A stretch of 64,000 nucleotides of DNA from Streptomyces sp. S.PB5 (GCF_030403745.1 NZ_JAQMWP010000002.1:496001-560000), one strand, 5' to 3'. Counted from the first letter of the stretch, positions 54,701 to 63,684 are shown. The notes: generated from the sequence alone by a model not told the origin. Translations and numbers: made by a program.

Positions 54701-55545
54701 GTGTCGCTTCCCTCCGCCCTGCAACGCTCCCTCGACCTGCTGTGCTGTCCCGCGTGCCGAGCGGGCCGCCTGTACCCCGACCGCGGGGCGCTGCGCTGCC
54801 CGAGCGGGCACAGCTTCGACATCGCCCGGTGCGGCTACGCCGGCCTGCTGACCGGCACCCGCGCCACCAGCGGTGACGACGCGGCCATGGTCCGGGCCCG
54901 GGACCGGTTCCTGTCCACCGGCGCCTACGCACCCATCCGCCGGGTGGGGCCCGTATGGCGGCCGACGCCGCGTCCGGACCGGCCACGGTGGTGGATGTGG
55001 GATGCGGCACCGGGTACCACCTGGCCGGCGTGCTCGACCGGTTGCCCGGTGCCCGCGGTCTGGGCCTGGACACATCGGTGCGCGCGCTGCGCTCGGCGGC
55101 CCGTGTCCACGACCGGGCCGCCGCGGTGGCCTGGGACGTCTTCCGCCCCTTCCCACTGGCCGACGGGGTGGCTGATGTCGTGCTGGACGTGTTCGCCCCG
55201 CGCAACCCGGCGGAGTTCCACCGCGTCCTGCGCCCGACCGGCCGGCTGATCGTGGTCGGTCCCACCGGGCGGCACCTCGCCGAGCTGCGCGGCCGGTGGC
55301 CTTCGGCGGTCACGGTCGACCCGGCCAAGGAACAGCGCCTGCACCGGGCGCTGGGCCCCTGCTTCGAGGCCGCCGTCACCGAACAGGTGGAGTACCCCGC
55401 GCCCCTGACCGGTCCTGACGTCCTGGACCTGGTGGCGATGACGCCGAGCGCACGTCACCTGGGCCGTGCCGAGCGGCACGCCGACGGCTCCCTTCCCGAT
55501 CAGGTCACCGTCTCCGTACCGGCCACCGCCTACCGGCCCCGGTGA
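54701..55545 (+). pseudogene. rlmA: RlmA/TlrB-type 23S rRNA guanine-N1 methyltransferase gene, frameshifted
   Basis: Two overlapping frames make one protein. From the GTG at 54701 (4 bp after mgt) come LDLLCCPACRAGRLYPDRGALRCPSGHSFDIARCGYAGLL with the C-C-C-H zinc site and DDAAMVRARDRFLSTGAYAPIR. At about 54945-54955 (around GTGGGGCCCG) homology moves to the -1 frame: GPATVVDVGCGTGYHLAGVLDRLPGARGLGLDTS, VLDVFAPRNPAEFHRVLRPTGRLIVVGP, LVAMTPSARHLGR. One lost base would explain it, as would sequencing error; the local string is not a classical slippery heptamer. The second part could restart at the ATG at 54955. TlrB-type enzymes methylate G748 and support tylosin-class resistance. Confidence 0.82.
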
Positions 55546-55598
55546 CCACGCGACGCACCGGCGACCACCTGCCCGGCCCCGGTGAACAGGCAAACGCA

Positions 55599-55635
55599 CA
55601 GGGCCCGTTGGCTCCCCGGTGACCAACGGGCCCTG
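55599..55635. terminator. Bidirectional terminator hairpin
   Basis: CAGGGCCCGTTGG (55599-55611) pairs perfectly with CCAACGGGCCCTG (55623-55635), with an 11-nt loop. It lies between the convergent rlmA-like and MMPL genes. Confidence 0.85.
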
Positions 55636-55652
55636 CGCCGTGCCGCGGGTGG

Positions 55653-57917
55653 TCACACCCGGGCAGGCTCCTCCACCTCGTGGGCGACGACCTCCGGCGC
55701 CTCGTCGTGCGTGAGGTCGGGCAGCCGGTTCAGCCACTTCGGCAGATACCAGTTGCGCTCGCCCAGCAGCGCCATGACCGCCGGGAGCAGCACACCCCGG
55801 ATGATCGTCGCGTCGATGAGGACCGCGGCCGCCAGGCCCACGCCCATCTGCTTCATGGACTGCATGGACAGGGTGCCGAAGATCCCGAACACGGCGACCA
55901 TGATGACCGCGGCGCTGGTGACGACACCGGCCGTGGTGACCACACCGTGCTGGATCGCGTCATTCGTCGACCGGCCCCGCAGCCGCGCCTCACGGATCCG
56001 GGAGACCACGAACACGTGGTAGTCCATGGACAGGCCGAACAGGATCACGAAGAGGAACAGCGGCAGCCAGCTGATGATCGCGCCGACGCCCTCCGCGCCC
56101 ACCAGGGACGCGCCCCAGCCGTGCTGGAAGACGGCGACCAGGATGCCGTACGCCGCGCCCACCGACAGCAGGTTCAGCACGATCGAGGTGACCGCGATCG
56201 TCAGCGAGCGGAACGACAGCAGCATCAGCAGGAAGGCGAAGACCACGACGAAGGCGAAGACCGGGACGACCGCGCCGGTCAGCTGGTCGTTGAAGTCCTT
56301 CGAACCGGCCACCTGACCGGTGATCGGAGCCTCGACGCCGTCCACCTTGCCGAGCGTGGCGGGCCGTACCTCGTCGCGCAGCTTGTCCAGGCTCTCGCCC
56401 GCCCTGTCGAGGTCGGAACCGCCGACCAGCGGGACGTAGACGAAGGCGACGTTCTGCGCGTCGTGCAGCTTGATCTCCACCGGGCCGCGCGAGGCGCCCG
56501 AGGAGATGGCCTGCTGCTTGAAGGCGGCCAGCGCGCTCGTGACCTCGGGGGCGTTGATGTCGTCCGCCTTGACGATCACCTCGGCGGGCTCGGAACCGCC
56601 CGGGAAGGCCTCGTTGACCCGGTCGTACGTCTGCACGATCGGCAGCGAGTCGCCGAACTCCTGGTCCAGCGTGAGGTTCTGGGTCTTCATGCCTACCGCG
56701 GGGGCCGCGACGGCGAGCAGGACACCGGCGGCGGCGACGACCGAGACCATCGGACGCTTCAGTACGCCGCTCAGGACGGCCGTCCAGAACCGGCTCTCCC
56801 GATTCTTGGCGTGGCCGTGGCTGCCGCGGCCCCGGCGCAGACGGCTCTCCGGGTGCAGGAACGGGATCTTGCCCTTCTCGACCCGGTGGCCGAGCAGTGA
56901 CAGCACCGCCGGCAGCACGGTCACCGAGCCGACCATGGCGACCGCCACCACGATCAGCGAGGCCAGACCCATCGCCTCGAAGTCCGCGATCCCGGTGAAC
57001 AGCATGCCCGCCATCGCCACGCACACCGTGACACCGGAGACGATGATCGCCCGGCCACTGGTGGCCGCGGCGATCCGCAGCGCCGTCTGCGAGTCCCGGC
57101 CCGCCTCGCGCTCCTCGCGCTCACGGCGCAGATAGAACAGGCAGTAGTCGACGCCGACGGCCAGACCGACCAGCAGCATCACCGAGTTGGCGACATCACC
57201 CATCGGCATCAGATGGCTCACGATGCCCATCAGGCCCATCGTCGCCATGATCGCGGTGATCGCCAGCAGCACCGGCACCAGCGCCGCCACCAGCGCGCCG
57301 AAGGCCACCAGCAGGATGCCGAGCGCCACGGGCACGGCCGAGTACTCGGCCTTCTGGAAGTCGTCGCCGAACGCGTCGTCGAACGTCTTCTGCATGCTGG
57401 CGCTGCCGATCTCCTCGATCCGCACCGAGGAGTGGTCCTGCTGCACCTTCTCGACCGCGTTCAGCACCGGCTCGACCCGCTCGGCCGCGGTCTCCGCGTC
57501 ACCGCGCATGTCGAACTGCACCAGCGCGCTGCGACCGTCCTTGGAGATGGTGTCCGCGGTGTACGGCGACTGGACGTCCGAGACCTTCCCCGTCGCGTCG
57601 ACGGCCTTGACGACCGCGTCGACGGCGGCCCGGAACTCGGCGTCCGTCGCCTTCAGACCGCTGTCCTTCGCCTGCACGAGGACCGTCTCACCGGCCGGCT
57701 CCTCGATGTCGGCGTCCTTGATTATCTGCGCTGCGGTGTGTGTCTCGCCCTTCAGGCCGTCGCTCTCGTCGACGTCGACCCGGCCCGCCGCCGAACCGAG
57801 TCCCATCGCCAGGACCACGAACAGCACCCAGATACCGACCGCCGCCCAGCGATGCCGGGCGCTCCAGCCGCCGGCCCGGGCCGCGAGGCCCCGCACGCGT
57901 GTTTCTCCGTTCCCCAT
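55653..57917 (-). CDS. MMPL-family (RND superfamily) membrane transporter
   Basis: 754 aa from the ATG at 57917 (MGNGETRVRGLAARAGGWSARHRWAAVGIWVLFVVLAMGLG); a longer frame to 58064 was rejected. Two halves, each with one helix, a large extracytoplasmic domain and a five-helix block: ADIEEPAGETVLVQ and NSVMLLVGLAVGVDYCLFYLRREREER in the first, VLLPAVMALLGERNWYLPKWLNRLP at the end. The paired GVDYCLF and GLSMDYHVFVVSRIREA segments carry the proton-relay Asp residues. MMPL pumps export lipids or polyketides (ActII-3, MmpL). Cargo unknown. Proximity to macrolide resistance genes is noted but not evidence of a shared substrate. Confidence 0.93.
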   Translation of the reverse strand: MGNGETRVRGLAARAGGWSARHRWAAVGIWVLFVVLAMGLGSAAGRVDVDESDGLKGETHTAAQIIKDADIEEPAGETVLVQAKDSGLKATDAEFRAAVDAVVKAVDATGKVSDVQSPYTADTISKDGRSALVQFDMRGDAETAAERVEPVLNAVEKVQQDHSSVRIEEIGSASMQKTFDDAFGDDFQKAEYSAVPVALGILLVAFGALVAALVPVLLAITAIMATMGLMGIVSHLMPMGDVANSVMLLVGLAVGVDYCLFYLRREREEREAGRDSQTALRIAAATSGRAIIVSGVTVCVAMAGMLFTGIADFEAMGLASLIVVAVAMVGSVTVLPAVLSLLGHRVEKGKIPFLHPESRLRRGRGSHGHAKNRESRFWTAVLSGVLKRPMVSVVAAAGVLLAVAAPAVGMKTQNLTLDQEFGDSLPIVQTYDRVNEAFPGGSEPAEVIVKADDINAPEVTSALAAFKQQAISSGASRGPVEIKLHDAQNVAFVYVPLVGGSDLDRAGESLDKLRDEVRPATLGKVDGVEAPITGQVAGSKDFNDQLTGAVVPVFAFVVVFAFLLMLLSFRSLTIAVTSIVLNLLSVGAAYGILVAVFQHGWGASLVGAEGVGAIISWLPLFLFVILFGLSMDYHVFVVSRIREARLRGRSTNDAIQHGVVTTAGVVTSAAVIMVAVFGIFGTLSMQSMKQMGVGLAAAVLIDATIIRGVLLPAVMALLGERNWYLPKWLNRLPDLTHDEAPEVVAHEVEEPARV

Positions 57918-58168
57918 GACGGGCTTGCCCCCTTGAATGGGGTGACGGCCCCCTGCCGCCACCGTTCGATTCGAAGGTATGGGCCCGATAAAGCCGTCTC
58001 GTCGTGCTGCCCGGTGAAGTGCGACGACGGGGCTCCTTCTCTCGGACCAACGCCGTCTCCCCACTGGGGAGGAGAGTGACCCTTACATCTATCGGCGGCG
58101 CCGGGATGTCAGCGGGTCGTCGGTTTCACTGGGCGGTCGATGTCAGTGGGCCGTCCTAGGGTGGCCGC

Positions 58169-58720
58169 ATGACGACGACGTATGCGGCACTGCTGCGCGG
58201 GATCAACGTGGGCGGCGCGAAGAAGCTCCCGATGGCCGAGCTGCGCACGCTGATGGCGGGCCTCGGGTACGACAGCGTCCGCACCTACCTCCAGAGCGGC
58301 CAGGCCGTCTTCGCCTGTGACCACGGCGACGAGGACTCCCTCGCCGCCGAGCTCACCGGGGCGATCGAGAAGCAGTTCGGCTTCTCCGTCGACGTCATCG
58401 TCCGCGACCACGCCTACCTCGCCGCGATCGCCGACGCCTGCCCCTTCCCGGCCGCCGAACTGGAGGCCAAGCAGCTCCACGTCACCTACTTCTCCGCCCC
58501 CGTCGACGCGGACCGGTTCGCCGCCATCGACCAACAGTCCTTCCTCCCCGAGGAGTTCCGCCTCGGCGACCGCGCCCTGTACCTGTACGCCCCGGACGGC
58601 CTGGGCCGCTCCAAGCTCGCCGAACAGCTCGCCAAGCCGCGCGTGAACAAGGGGCTGATCGCCACCAGCCGCAACTGGAACACCGTGCTCAAGCTGGTGG
58701 AGATGACCGCCGCAGAGTGA
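58169..58720 (+). CDS. DUF1697 family protein
   Basis: 183 aa from the ATG at 58169. It has the whole family signature: YAALLRGINVGGAKKLPMAELRTLMAGLGYDSVRTYLQSGQAVF, KQFGFSVDVIVRDHAYL, KQLHVTYFSAP, ALYLYAPDGLGRSKLAEQLAKP and the late ATSRNWNTVLKLVEM. DUF1697 proteins are small, soluble and of unknown function. It is divergent from the MMPL gene across about 250 bp, and its 3' end overlaps the convergent transglutaminase-like gene by 32 bp. Confidence 0.93.
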   Translation: MTTTYAALLRGINVGGAKKLPMAELRTLMAGLGYDSVRTYLQSGQAVFACDHGDEDSLAAELTGAIEKQFGFSVDVIVRDHAYLAAIADACPFPAAELEAKQLHVTYFSAPVDADRFAAIDQQSFLPEEFRLGDRALYLYAPDGLGRSKLAEQLAKPRVNKGLIATSRNWNTVLKLVEMTAAE

Positions 58721-59525
58721 TCCGCCGCACGCCGCCGTAGGTGGTGTACGAGGTGATCGTGTCCGGCACGGACACCGGCTCCCCGTTCCGCGCCGCCGCG
58801 TCCAGGAGGGCGAGGTCCTCCTCGGTGAGGTCCGCGTCGTCCCGGACCTGACGGGGACCCCAGCCGTCCCACGGCAGCGGTTCCACCCCGCCGAGCGCGG
58901 CCAGGTCCTGGAGGAGGCGGGCGCGGACCAGCCACAGGCCCCTGAGCCGGTCGACCGAGTGGAAACCGCACCGCGCGGGATCGATCCGCCCCTCCCGGCA
59001 GCCCCGCCAGACGTCCGCGGCCACCAGGAACCGGTCCCGCGGCACGTCCAACGGGTCGAACGGCACCTCGTACGACGGATGCAGCACCTGCGGGTCGACC
59101 AGCCGCCAACTCCCGTCCGGCAGCCGGTACTCGGTGACCCAGTGGTCCTCGAGGAAGTCCGCCACGAAGTATGTCGCGAAGCCGCCGCGGATGCGGGCGG
59201 GTGTGCCCGTGGCCCGCAGCAGCGAGCACAGCAGCAGGGAGAAGTCCCGGCACGTGCCCACGAACCGCTCATGCGGCGCCCGTTCCTCGGTGAGCGGCGC
59301 GTCCCGGCGCTCGCGCAGCAGGCGCAGGATCTCGGTGACGTACCGCGACTCGGCGTCCTCGTGCAGCCGTTGCTCGGGGATGGCGTAGCCGAAGCGCCCG
59401 CCCTCCAGCCGGTGGATGATCAACTCTCGTACTGTCTCGGCCAATTGCCCCGCCGTCACGGGGAGGCCGCTGACGTCGAGGTCGCCCGGGTCGCTGAAGA
59501 CCGTCTGTCGCAGATAGTCGTCCAT
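58689..59525 (-). CDS. Transglutaminase-like cysteine-protease-fold protein
   Basis: 278 aa from the ATG at 59525. The catalytic triad is visible in canonical order: Cys in RFVGTCRDFSLLLCSLLRATGTPARIRGGFA, His in FLEDHWVTEYRLPDGSWRLVDPQVL and Asp in the same VDP. There is no signal peptide, so it is probably cytoplasmic. Bacterial members are proteases, amidases or unknown. The C-terminal 90 residues (GRIDPARCGFHSVDRLRGLWLVRARLLQDLAALGGVEPLPWDGWG) match the typical extension of this family in Streptomyces. Divergent from the ketopantoate-reductase-like gene. Confidence 0.9.
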   Translation of the reverse strand: MDDYLRQTVFSDPGDLDVSGLPVTAGQLAETVRELIIHRLEGGRFGYAIPEQRLHEDAESRYVTEILRLLRERRDAPLTEERAPHERFVGTCRDFSLLLCSLLRATGTPARIRGGFATYFVADFLEDHWVTEYRLPDGSWRLVDPQVLHPSYEVPFDPLDVPRDRFLVAADVWRGCREGRIDPARCGFHSVDRLRGLWLVRARLLQDLAALGGVEPLPWDGWGPRQVRDDADLTEEDLALLDAAARNGEPVSVPDTITSYTTYGGVRRITLRRSSPPA

Positions 59526-59581
59526 GCCGGTGACCCTGATCCTTTCCCCAGGGGCAAGGTCAAGTGTGCGAGGCTCGCTCC

Positions 59582-60604
59582 ATGCGCTACATCATCATCG
59601 GAGCAGGAGCGGTCGGAGGCGTCGTCGGCGGGCGGCTCGCGGAGTCGGGGTGCGAGGTCGTGCTCGTGGCGCGGGGCGCGCACCAGGCGGCGTTGCGTGA
59701 GCACGGCCTGCGACTTCGGGTGCCCGACGGAGAGTCCGTCCATCGGCTGCCCGTCGTCGACGGGCCGGCCGAGCTCGGCGAACTGCGCGCCGACGACGTG
59801 CTCGTCCTCGCCGTGAAGACCCAGGACAGCGTGGCCGCGCTGCAGACCTGGGGGCCGGCCCCGGTGACCGGCGGGGGCACGGCGGCCGAGCGACTGCCGC
59901 TGGTCTGCGCGCAGAACGGCGTGGAGAGCCAGCGGCTGGCCCTGCGGACGTTCCGGAGGGTGTACGGCGTCTGCGTGTGGCTGCCCTGCACGCTCGTCGA
60001 GCCCGGCGTCGTCAGCGCCGCCGGCACCCCGCTCACCGGCATCCTGCACCTGGGCCGCCACCCGCACGGCACCGACGAGACCGCCCGGCTGATCGCCGCC
60101 GACCTGGAGAAGTCCCACTTCGAGGCGCCGGTCGTGCCGGACGTGGCCCGTTGGCAGTACGCCAAGCTGCTCGCCAACCTCGGCAACGCGCTGGAGGCCG
60201 TGAGCGGCCCGCTGTCCGGCGCGGCGGCGGAGGACCTGGCGGCCCGCGTACGGTCCGAGGGCGCGGCCGTGCTCGACGCCGCCGGCATCGCTTACGTCGA
60301 CGCCGAGGAGCAGCGGGCGGCCCGTGGCGACAAGGTCACCCTCGTCTCCCTCGACGGCGTCCCCCGCGGCGGCGGTTCCTCCTGGCAGTCCCTGAACCGC
60401 GGCACCGGCACCATCGAGGCCGACTACCTCAACGGCGAGATCGCGCTGCTGGGCCGCCTGCACGACGTCCCGACGCCGCTCAACGACCTGCTCCAGCGGC
60501 TCGCCAACGCCTTCGCACGGGAGCGCCGGGCGCCGGGGTCGATGCCGGTGGGGGAGCTGGTACGGCTGGCGCAGGAAGAAGTGGATCACTCGAGCAGTGC
60601 TTGA
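59582..60604 (+). CDS. Ketopantoate reductase family (ApbA/PanE-like) oxidoreductase
   Basis: 340 aa from the ATG at 59582. Rossmann start MRYIIIGAGAVGGVVGGRLAESGCEVVLVARGAHQAALREHGLRL, LVLAVKTQDSVAAL (substrate-side Lys), VCAQNGVESQRLAL (Asn), and C-terminal RWQYAKLLANLGNALEAVSG with the catalytic Lys-x-x-x-Asn. TLVSLDGVPRGGGSSWQSLNRGTGTIEADYLNGEI matches the late family motif SS-x-x-D/N. NADPH-dependent 2-keto acid reduction, possibly ketopantoate for CoA biosynthesis; other family members reduce different ketoacids. No pantothenate genes are adjacent. Confidence 0.92.
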   Translation: MRYIIIGAGAVGGVVGGRLAESGCEVVLVARGAHQAALREHGLRLRVPDGESVHRLPVVDGPAELGELRADDVLVLAVKTQDSVAALQTWGPAPVTGGGTAAERLPLVCAQNGVESQRLALRTFRRVYGVCVWLPCTLVEPGVVSAAGTPLTGILHLGRHPHGTDETARLIAADLEKSHFEAPVVPDVARWQYAKLLANLGNALEAVSGPLSGAAAEDLAARVRSEGAAVLDAAGIAYVDAEEQRAARGDKVTLVSLDGVPRGGGSSWQSLNRGTGTIEADYLNGEIALLGRLHDVPTPLNDLLQRLANAFARERRAPGSMPVGELVRLAQEEVDHSSSA

Positions 60605-60647
60605 TTGGGCCATGGCACTGGACCAATAGGTCACTACCGTCGACGCC

Positions 60648-61265
60648 ATGACCACCGCAGAACCCACCCGCGTCGACTTCTGGTTCGATCCCGCCTGCCC
60701 CTTTGCCTGGATCACCTCCCGCTGGCTGCTGGAGGTCGAGCGGGAGCGCCCCCTCGACCTCCGCTTCCACGCGATGAGCCTGTACCTGCACAACATCGGC
60801 AACGAACTGCCGGACTGGTACCGGGAGTTGGTCGACAAGTCGATCGGCCCGGTGCGGGTCGCCGTGGCCGCCGCGGAACGTCACGGGGAGAAGGTGCTCC
60901 GTGATCTCTACACGGCCTTCGGCACCCGCATCCACGAACGGAAGCAGGAGGACTTCGACGCCGTCGTCACCGAGTCCCTCGCCGAGCTCGGGCTCGCGGC
61001 GGATCTCGCCGCCGCCGCGCACGACACCGCGTACGACGAGGCCGTCCGCCGCAGCCACGACGCCGGTGTCGAGCCCGACTCGGGCGGCTATGTGGGCACG
61101 CCCACGATCCATGTCGACGGCACGGTGTGGTTCGGGCCGGTGCTGCGGGCGATTCCGCGGGGTGCACGGGCGGCCGAACTCTTCGACAGTTTCCGGGTGT
61201 TGGCCACCGAGCCGGACTTCTTCGAACTCAAGCGCACCCGCACGGGAGTCCTGAGCTTCGACTAG
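60648..61265 (+). CDS. Mycothiol-dependent DsbA-like nitroreductase family protein (Rv2466c-like)
   Basis: 205 aa. The thioredoxin-fold start [39 protein letters not shown] is the Rv2466c family signature. The active site reads C-P-F-A, so only the first of the two CPxC cysteines is present, which would need mycothiol as the resolving thiol. The central helical insertion ends with [28 protein letters not shown] containing the cis-Pro. A role in mycothiol-linked redox or detoxification is inferred. It lies 43 bp downstream of the reductase gene and may be co-transcribed. Confidence 0.88.
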   Translation: MTTAEPTRVDFWFDPACPFAWITSRWLLEVERERPLDLRFHAMSLYLHNIGNELPDWYRELVDKSIGPVRVAVAAAERHGEKVLRDLYTAFGTRIHERKQEDFDAVVTESLAELGLAADLAAAAHDTAYDEAVRRSHDAGVEPDSGGYVGTPTIHVDGTVWFGPVLRAIPRGARAAELFDSFRVLATEPDFFELKRTRTGVLSFD

Positions 61266-61299
61266 GCCGACAGGCTTTCAGGCTTTGTCGCCCCGCCAC

Positions 61300-61878
61300 T
61301 CAGGCCCGGACGAGGGGCGTGTCCACCAGGTGCTCGGCCAAGAACCAGGACTGCAGCTCGCCGGTCCTGATGATCTGTGAGACGAAGAGGTCGTTGGTGC
61401 CGTCGTCTCCCAGTTCAGCGGTGCGCGCGGCGGCGTCGTGGGCCTCGACGAGGATGGTCTCGTGGGCTTCCAGCAGCCGGGACAGCATGGCCGGGACCTC
61501 CTCCACGCCGTTCGGGGGCCGCTGGATCGAGGTGATCTCGGCGACGTGCCGGGGGTCACCCACCGCGACGCCGCCCAGCGACTGGACGCGCTCGGCGAGG
61601 GTGTCGACGAGTGCCAGTTGTTCGTCCGCGTGCTTGTCCAGGACGAGATGCAGCTGGTAGAAGGTCGCGCCGCGCATCAGCCAGTGGTGCTTCTTGTAGA
61701 GGCCGTAGAGGATCTGCGTGTCCGCCAGGACCTTGTTGAGGCGCTGGCAGGAGTACATCCGGGCCTCGTACGAGAGGCCGAGCGGGAACTGCTTGACGGT
61801 CCCGAAGTCCTGGATCACTTCGCCCTTCTGGTGCAGCCAGGGCTGGCTGCCGCTCAGGGGCTGGGAGTTGGTGGTCAT
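61300..61878 (-). CDS. dps: Dps-family ferritin-like DNA-protection protein
   Basis: 192 aa from the ATG at 61878, with a strong GGAGG upstream; a 47-residue longer frame was rejected. Ferroxidase residues appear as KKHHWLMRGATFYQLHLVLDKHADEQLALVDTLAERVQSLGG (His, Asp, Glu). A 45-residue N-terminal tail (MTTNSQPLSGSQPWLHQKGEVIQDFGTVKQFPLGLSYEAR) precedes helix A, as in Streptomyces Dps proteins. It forms dodecamers that store iron and condense DNA under stress. The 61879-62081 interval upstream has no gene; no sigma-B-type promoter was clearly recognisable. Confidence 0.93.
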   Translation of the reverse strand: MTTNSQPLSGSQPWLHQKGEVIQDFGTVKQFPLGLSYEARMYSCQRLNKVLADTQILYGLYKKHHWLMRGATFYQLHLVLDKHADEQLALVDTLAERVQSLGGVAVGDPRHVAEITSIQRPPNGVEEVPAMLSRLLEAHETILVEAHDAAARTAELGDDGTNDLFVSQIIRTGELQSWFLAEHLVDTPLVRA

Positions 61879-62081
61879 GTTCTGCCTCCTGCGGTGCTGT
61901 GCGTACTTGAGCGACGCTAGGGCGCTGTCGCCGCGTCCCCTTTTCCAGCAGCGCATGCACCAGAGCCTGTCAGCGCACGGCGCCCGGCGCCCCTCCACAC
62001 GGATCCGCGAGGAGGCCACCAGCGCCTCGGAGCGGACCGCACGCGAAAGGCGGTACGGCGGAGCTACCTGGCTCCGTCCGC

Positions 62082-62600
62082 TCAGGAGGCCGAGTCCGGC
62101 TCCAGGAGCGTGTGAATCCGCAGCCCGAGGTGCAGCACCAGCCGGTCACCGCCGTTGTCCAGATCGAGCCCGGTGACCTCCTGAACCTGCCGGAGGCGGT
62201 AGTAGAGCGAGGTGCGGTGGATGCCCAGTGCCTCCGCGGTGCGGGGAATGGAGCCGGCGTTCTCCAGGAAGCACCGCAGCGTCTCCTCGAGCCGCTGGCC
62301 CACGGGGCTGTCCAGCAGGGTGCGCACGGGCCTGGGCAGCAGCGATGCGTTGAGCGCCGCATCGGGAAGCCGCAGCAGTACGGCGAGTTCGCCCAGCGTC
62401 TCGTATGTGACAGAGCGGGGCGCTCGGGCCGGCGGAGGACGGCTACCCGGCTGGAAGCAGGCCCGGATCGAGGCGGTCGGTGGTCTCGAAGGCAGAAGTC
62501 CAGCGCCTGACGGGCGTGGTGGAGCAGTGGGGGTGTGCGCCGCGACTGCTGACCGACCGGCTGGAGGAACAACGCGGCCGGGCAGAAAGGGATCTCTGCC
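62082..62600 (-). pseudogene. C-terminal remnant of a PucR/CdaR-type regulator
   Basis: The last 81 codons from 62327 read EETLRCFLENAGSIPRTAEALGIHRTSLYYRLRQVQEVTGLDLDNGGDRLVLHLGLRIH, the HTH_30 DNA-binding end of PucR-family regulators. In-frame upstream come TYETLGELAVLLRLPDAALN, also typical. Before that the homology (TPPLLHHARQALDFCL) lies in a different frame, and about 300 residues of N-terminal domain are missing. No start codon with an SD precedes it. This is a truncated, frameshifted relic, although the HTH part alone could be translated from the GTG at 62327. Confidence 0.75.
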
Positions 62601-62606
62601 CGGCCG
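62575..62606. terminator. 12-bp-stem hairpin in the gene-remnant region
   Basis: CGGCCGGGCAGA (62575-62586) pairs perfectly with TCTGCCCGGCCG (62595-62606) around an 8-nt loop. There is no T-run. It separates the PucR remnant from the PoxB remnant and may be a leftover terminator. Confidence 0.5.
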
Positions 62607-62659
62607 TCCAGCTCAACTGAAGGATCGGACGGCGTCAACGATGACGCGGGTCACCGCCT

Positions 62660-63181
62660 TCGCACGGCTCCATGGCCAACGCGCTGCCGCAGGCCATCGG
62701 CGCACAGTTCCTCGACCGGTCCCGGCAGGTGGTGTCACTGTCGGGCGACGGTGGCTTCTCGATGCTGATGGGTGACTTCCTGACACTCGTCCATCACGGG
62801 CTGCCGGTGAAGGTCGTCGTCTTCAACAACTCGTCGCTGGGCATGGTCGACCTGGAGATGATGGTCGACGGACTGCCGCCGCACGGCACCGACTACCCGC
62901 ACTCCGACTTCGCCGCCATCGCCACCGCGGCCGGCGCACGCGGCATCCGCGTGGAGAAGCCGGCAGAGGTGCGCGAGGCGCTCCGCGCCGCCTTCGCCCA
63001 CGACGGACCCGCACTGGTGGACGTCGTCACCGACCCCAACGCCCTCGCGGTTCCCCCCAAGATCACCACCGAGCAGGTCACCGGCTTCGCACTGTCGGCG
63101 AGCCGCACCGTCCTCACGGGCGGCGTCGGCCGAATGATCGACCTGGCCCGGGCCAACCTGCGCAACATCCCGCGTCCTTGA
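62660..63181 (+). pseudogene. C-terminal fragment of a PoxB-type ThDP-dependent enzyme
   Basis: Homology starts abruptly at SHGSMANALPQAIGAQFLDRSRQVVSLSGDGGFSMLMGDFLTLVHHGLPVKVVVFNNSSLGMVDLEMM. This is the thiamine-diphosphate/Mg-binding C-terminal domain of pyruvate oxidase/dehydrogenase (quinone); GDGGF and NN are cofactor ligands. About 400 N-terminal residues (PYR and central domains) are absent and a TGA precedes the fragment in frame. From the ATG at 62672 a 169-aa product could be made, but it lacks the PYR domain needed to complete the active site. Read as a deletion remnant. Confidence 0.82.
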
Positions 63182-63337
63182 GGGCACGGCGGCCACCTGT
63201 CCCAGGCTGCCTGGGGCGCGCTCAGGCTACGACCAGGGCATCGACGGACCACCAACCCGCGCCCGCCGCCCATAGAGTTCAAACACACCGCCGGGAACCG
63301 GCTCGAAACGCACGTCAGGCCGTCCGCGAACTGCTTA

Positions 63338-63534
63338 CGGAACAGATACCCAGCTGGTATCTCGTCGCCACCGAGGACCGCAACATCCCGCCGGCCGCCG
63401 AGCGGTGGATGGCCAAGCGCGCCCGCGCTCATACCGTCACCGTGCGCGCACCCCATGCAGTGTCAGTGAGCGATCCCGGGCCCGTCACCGACCTGATCCT
63501 GCGCGCGGTTCGTTCCGTGCGCTCCGGACACTGA
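63338..63534 (+). pseudogene. C-terminal fragment of an alpha/beta hydrolase
   Basis: The reading frame ends IPSWYLVATEDRNIPPAAERWMAKRARAHTVTVRAPHAVSVSDPGPVTDLILRAVRS. This is the strand-7 Asp (ATEDRNIPP) and C-terminal catalytic His (PHAV) part of the salicylate-esterase-like alpha/beta hydrolases. The nucleophile half is missing; upstream in-frame sequence to 63178 is Arg/Pro-rich without family match. A third consecutive C-terminal remnant on the right of the PoxB fragment. Confidence 0.7.
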
Positions 63535-63625
63535 CAGCCCCAGCCCCAGCCCCAGCTCCAGCCCGACGACGGACGGCCACGTGGTCCGGTCTTCCGGCCG
63601 CGCGGCGTCCCTCGTCCTCCCGATC

Positions 63626-63680
63626 GAAGAAGAGACAGCAGAAAGAAGAGAAAGCAGAAAGAAGAGAAAGCAGAAAGAAG
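63626..63680 (+). repeat. Polypurine 16-bp tandem repeat
   Basis: CAGAAAGAAGAGAAAG at 63639-63654 and 63655-63670, with a partial third copy CAGAAAGAAG at 63671-63680 and a degenerate lead-in from 63626. The tract is almost all A/G on the plus strand and ends 5 bp before the ATG at 63685, so it supplies the SD-like AGAAAGAAG. It follows a CAGCCC-type hexamer run at 63537-63565. Confidence 0.9.
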
Positions 63681-63684
63681 ACGC

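Noticed and set aside
54940..54960. Programmed -1 frameshift in the rlmA-like gene
   Set aside because: The local string GTG GGG CCC GTA is not a standard X-XXY-YYZ heptamer and no stimulatory structure was evident; indel or sequencing error is simpler.
55653..57917. MMPL pump as part of the macrolide-resistance island
   Set aside because: It is convergent, separated by a strong terminator, and MMPL proteins usually carry lipids or polyketides; no evidence links it to macrolide export.
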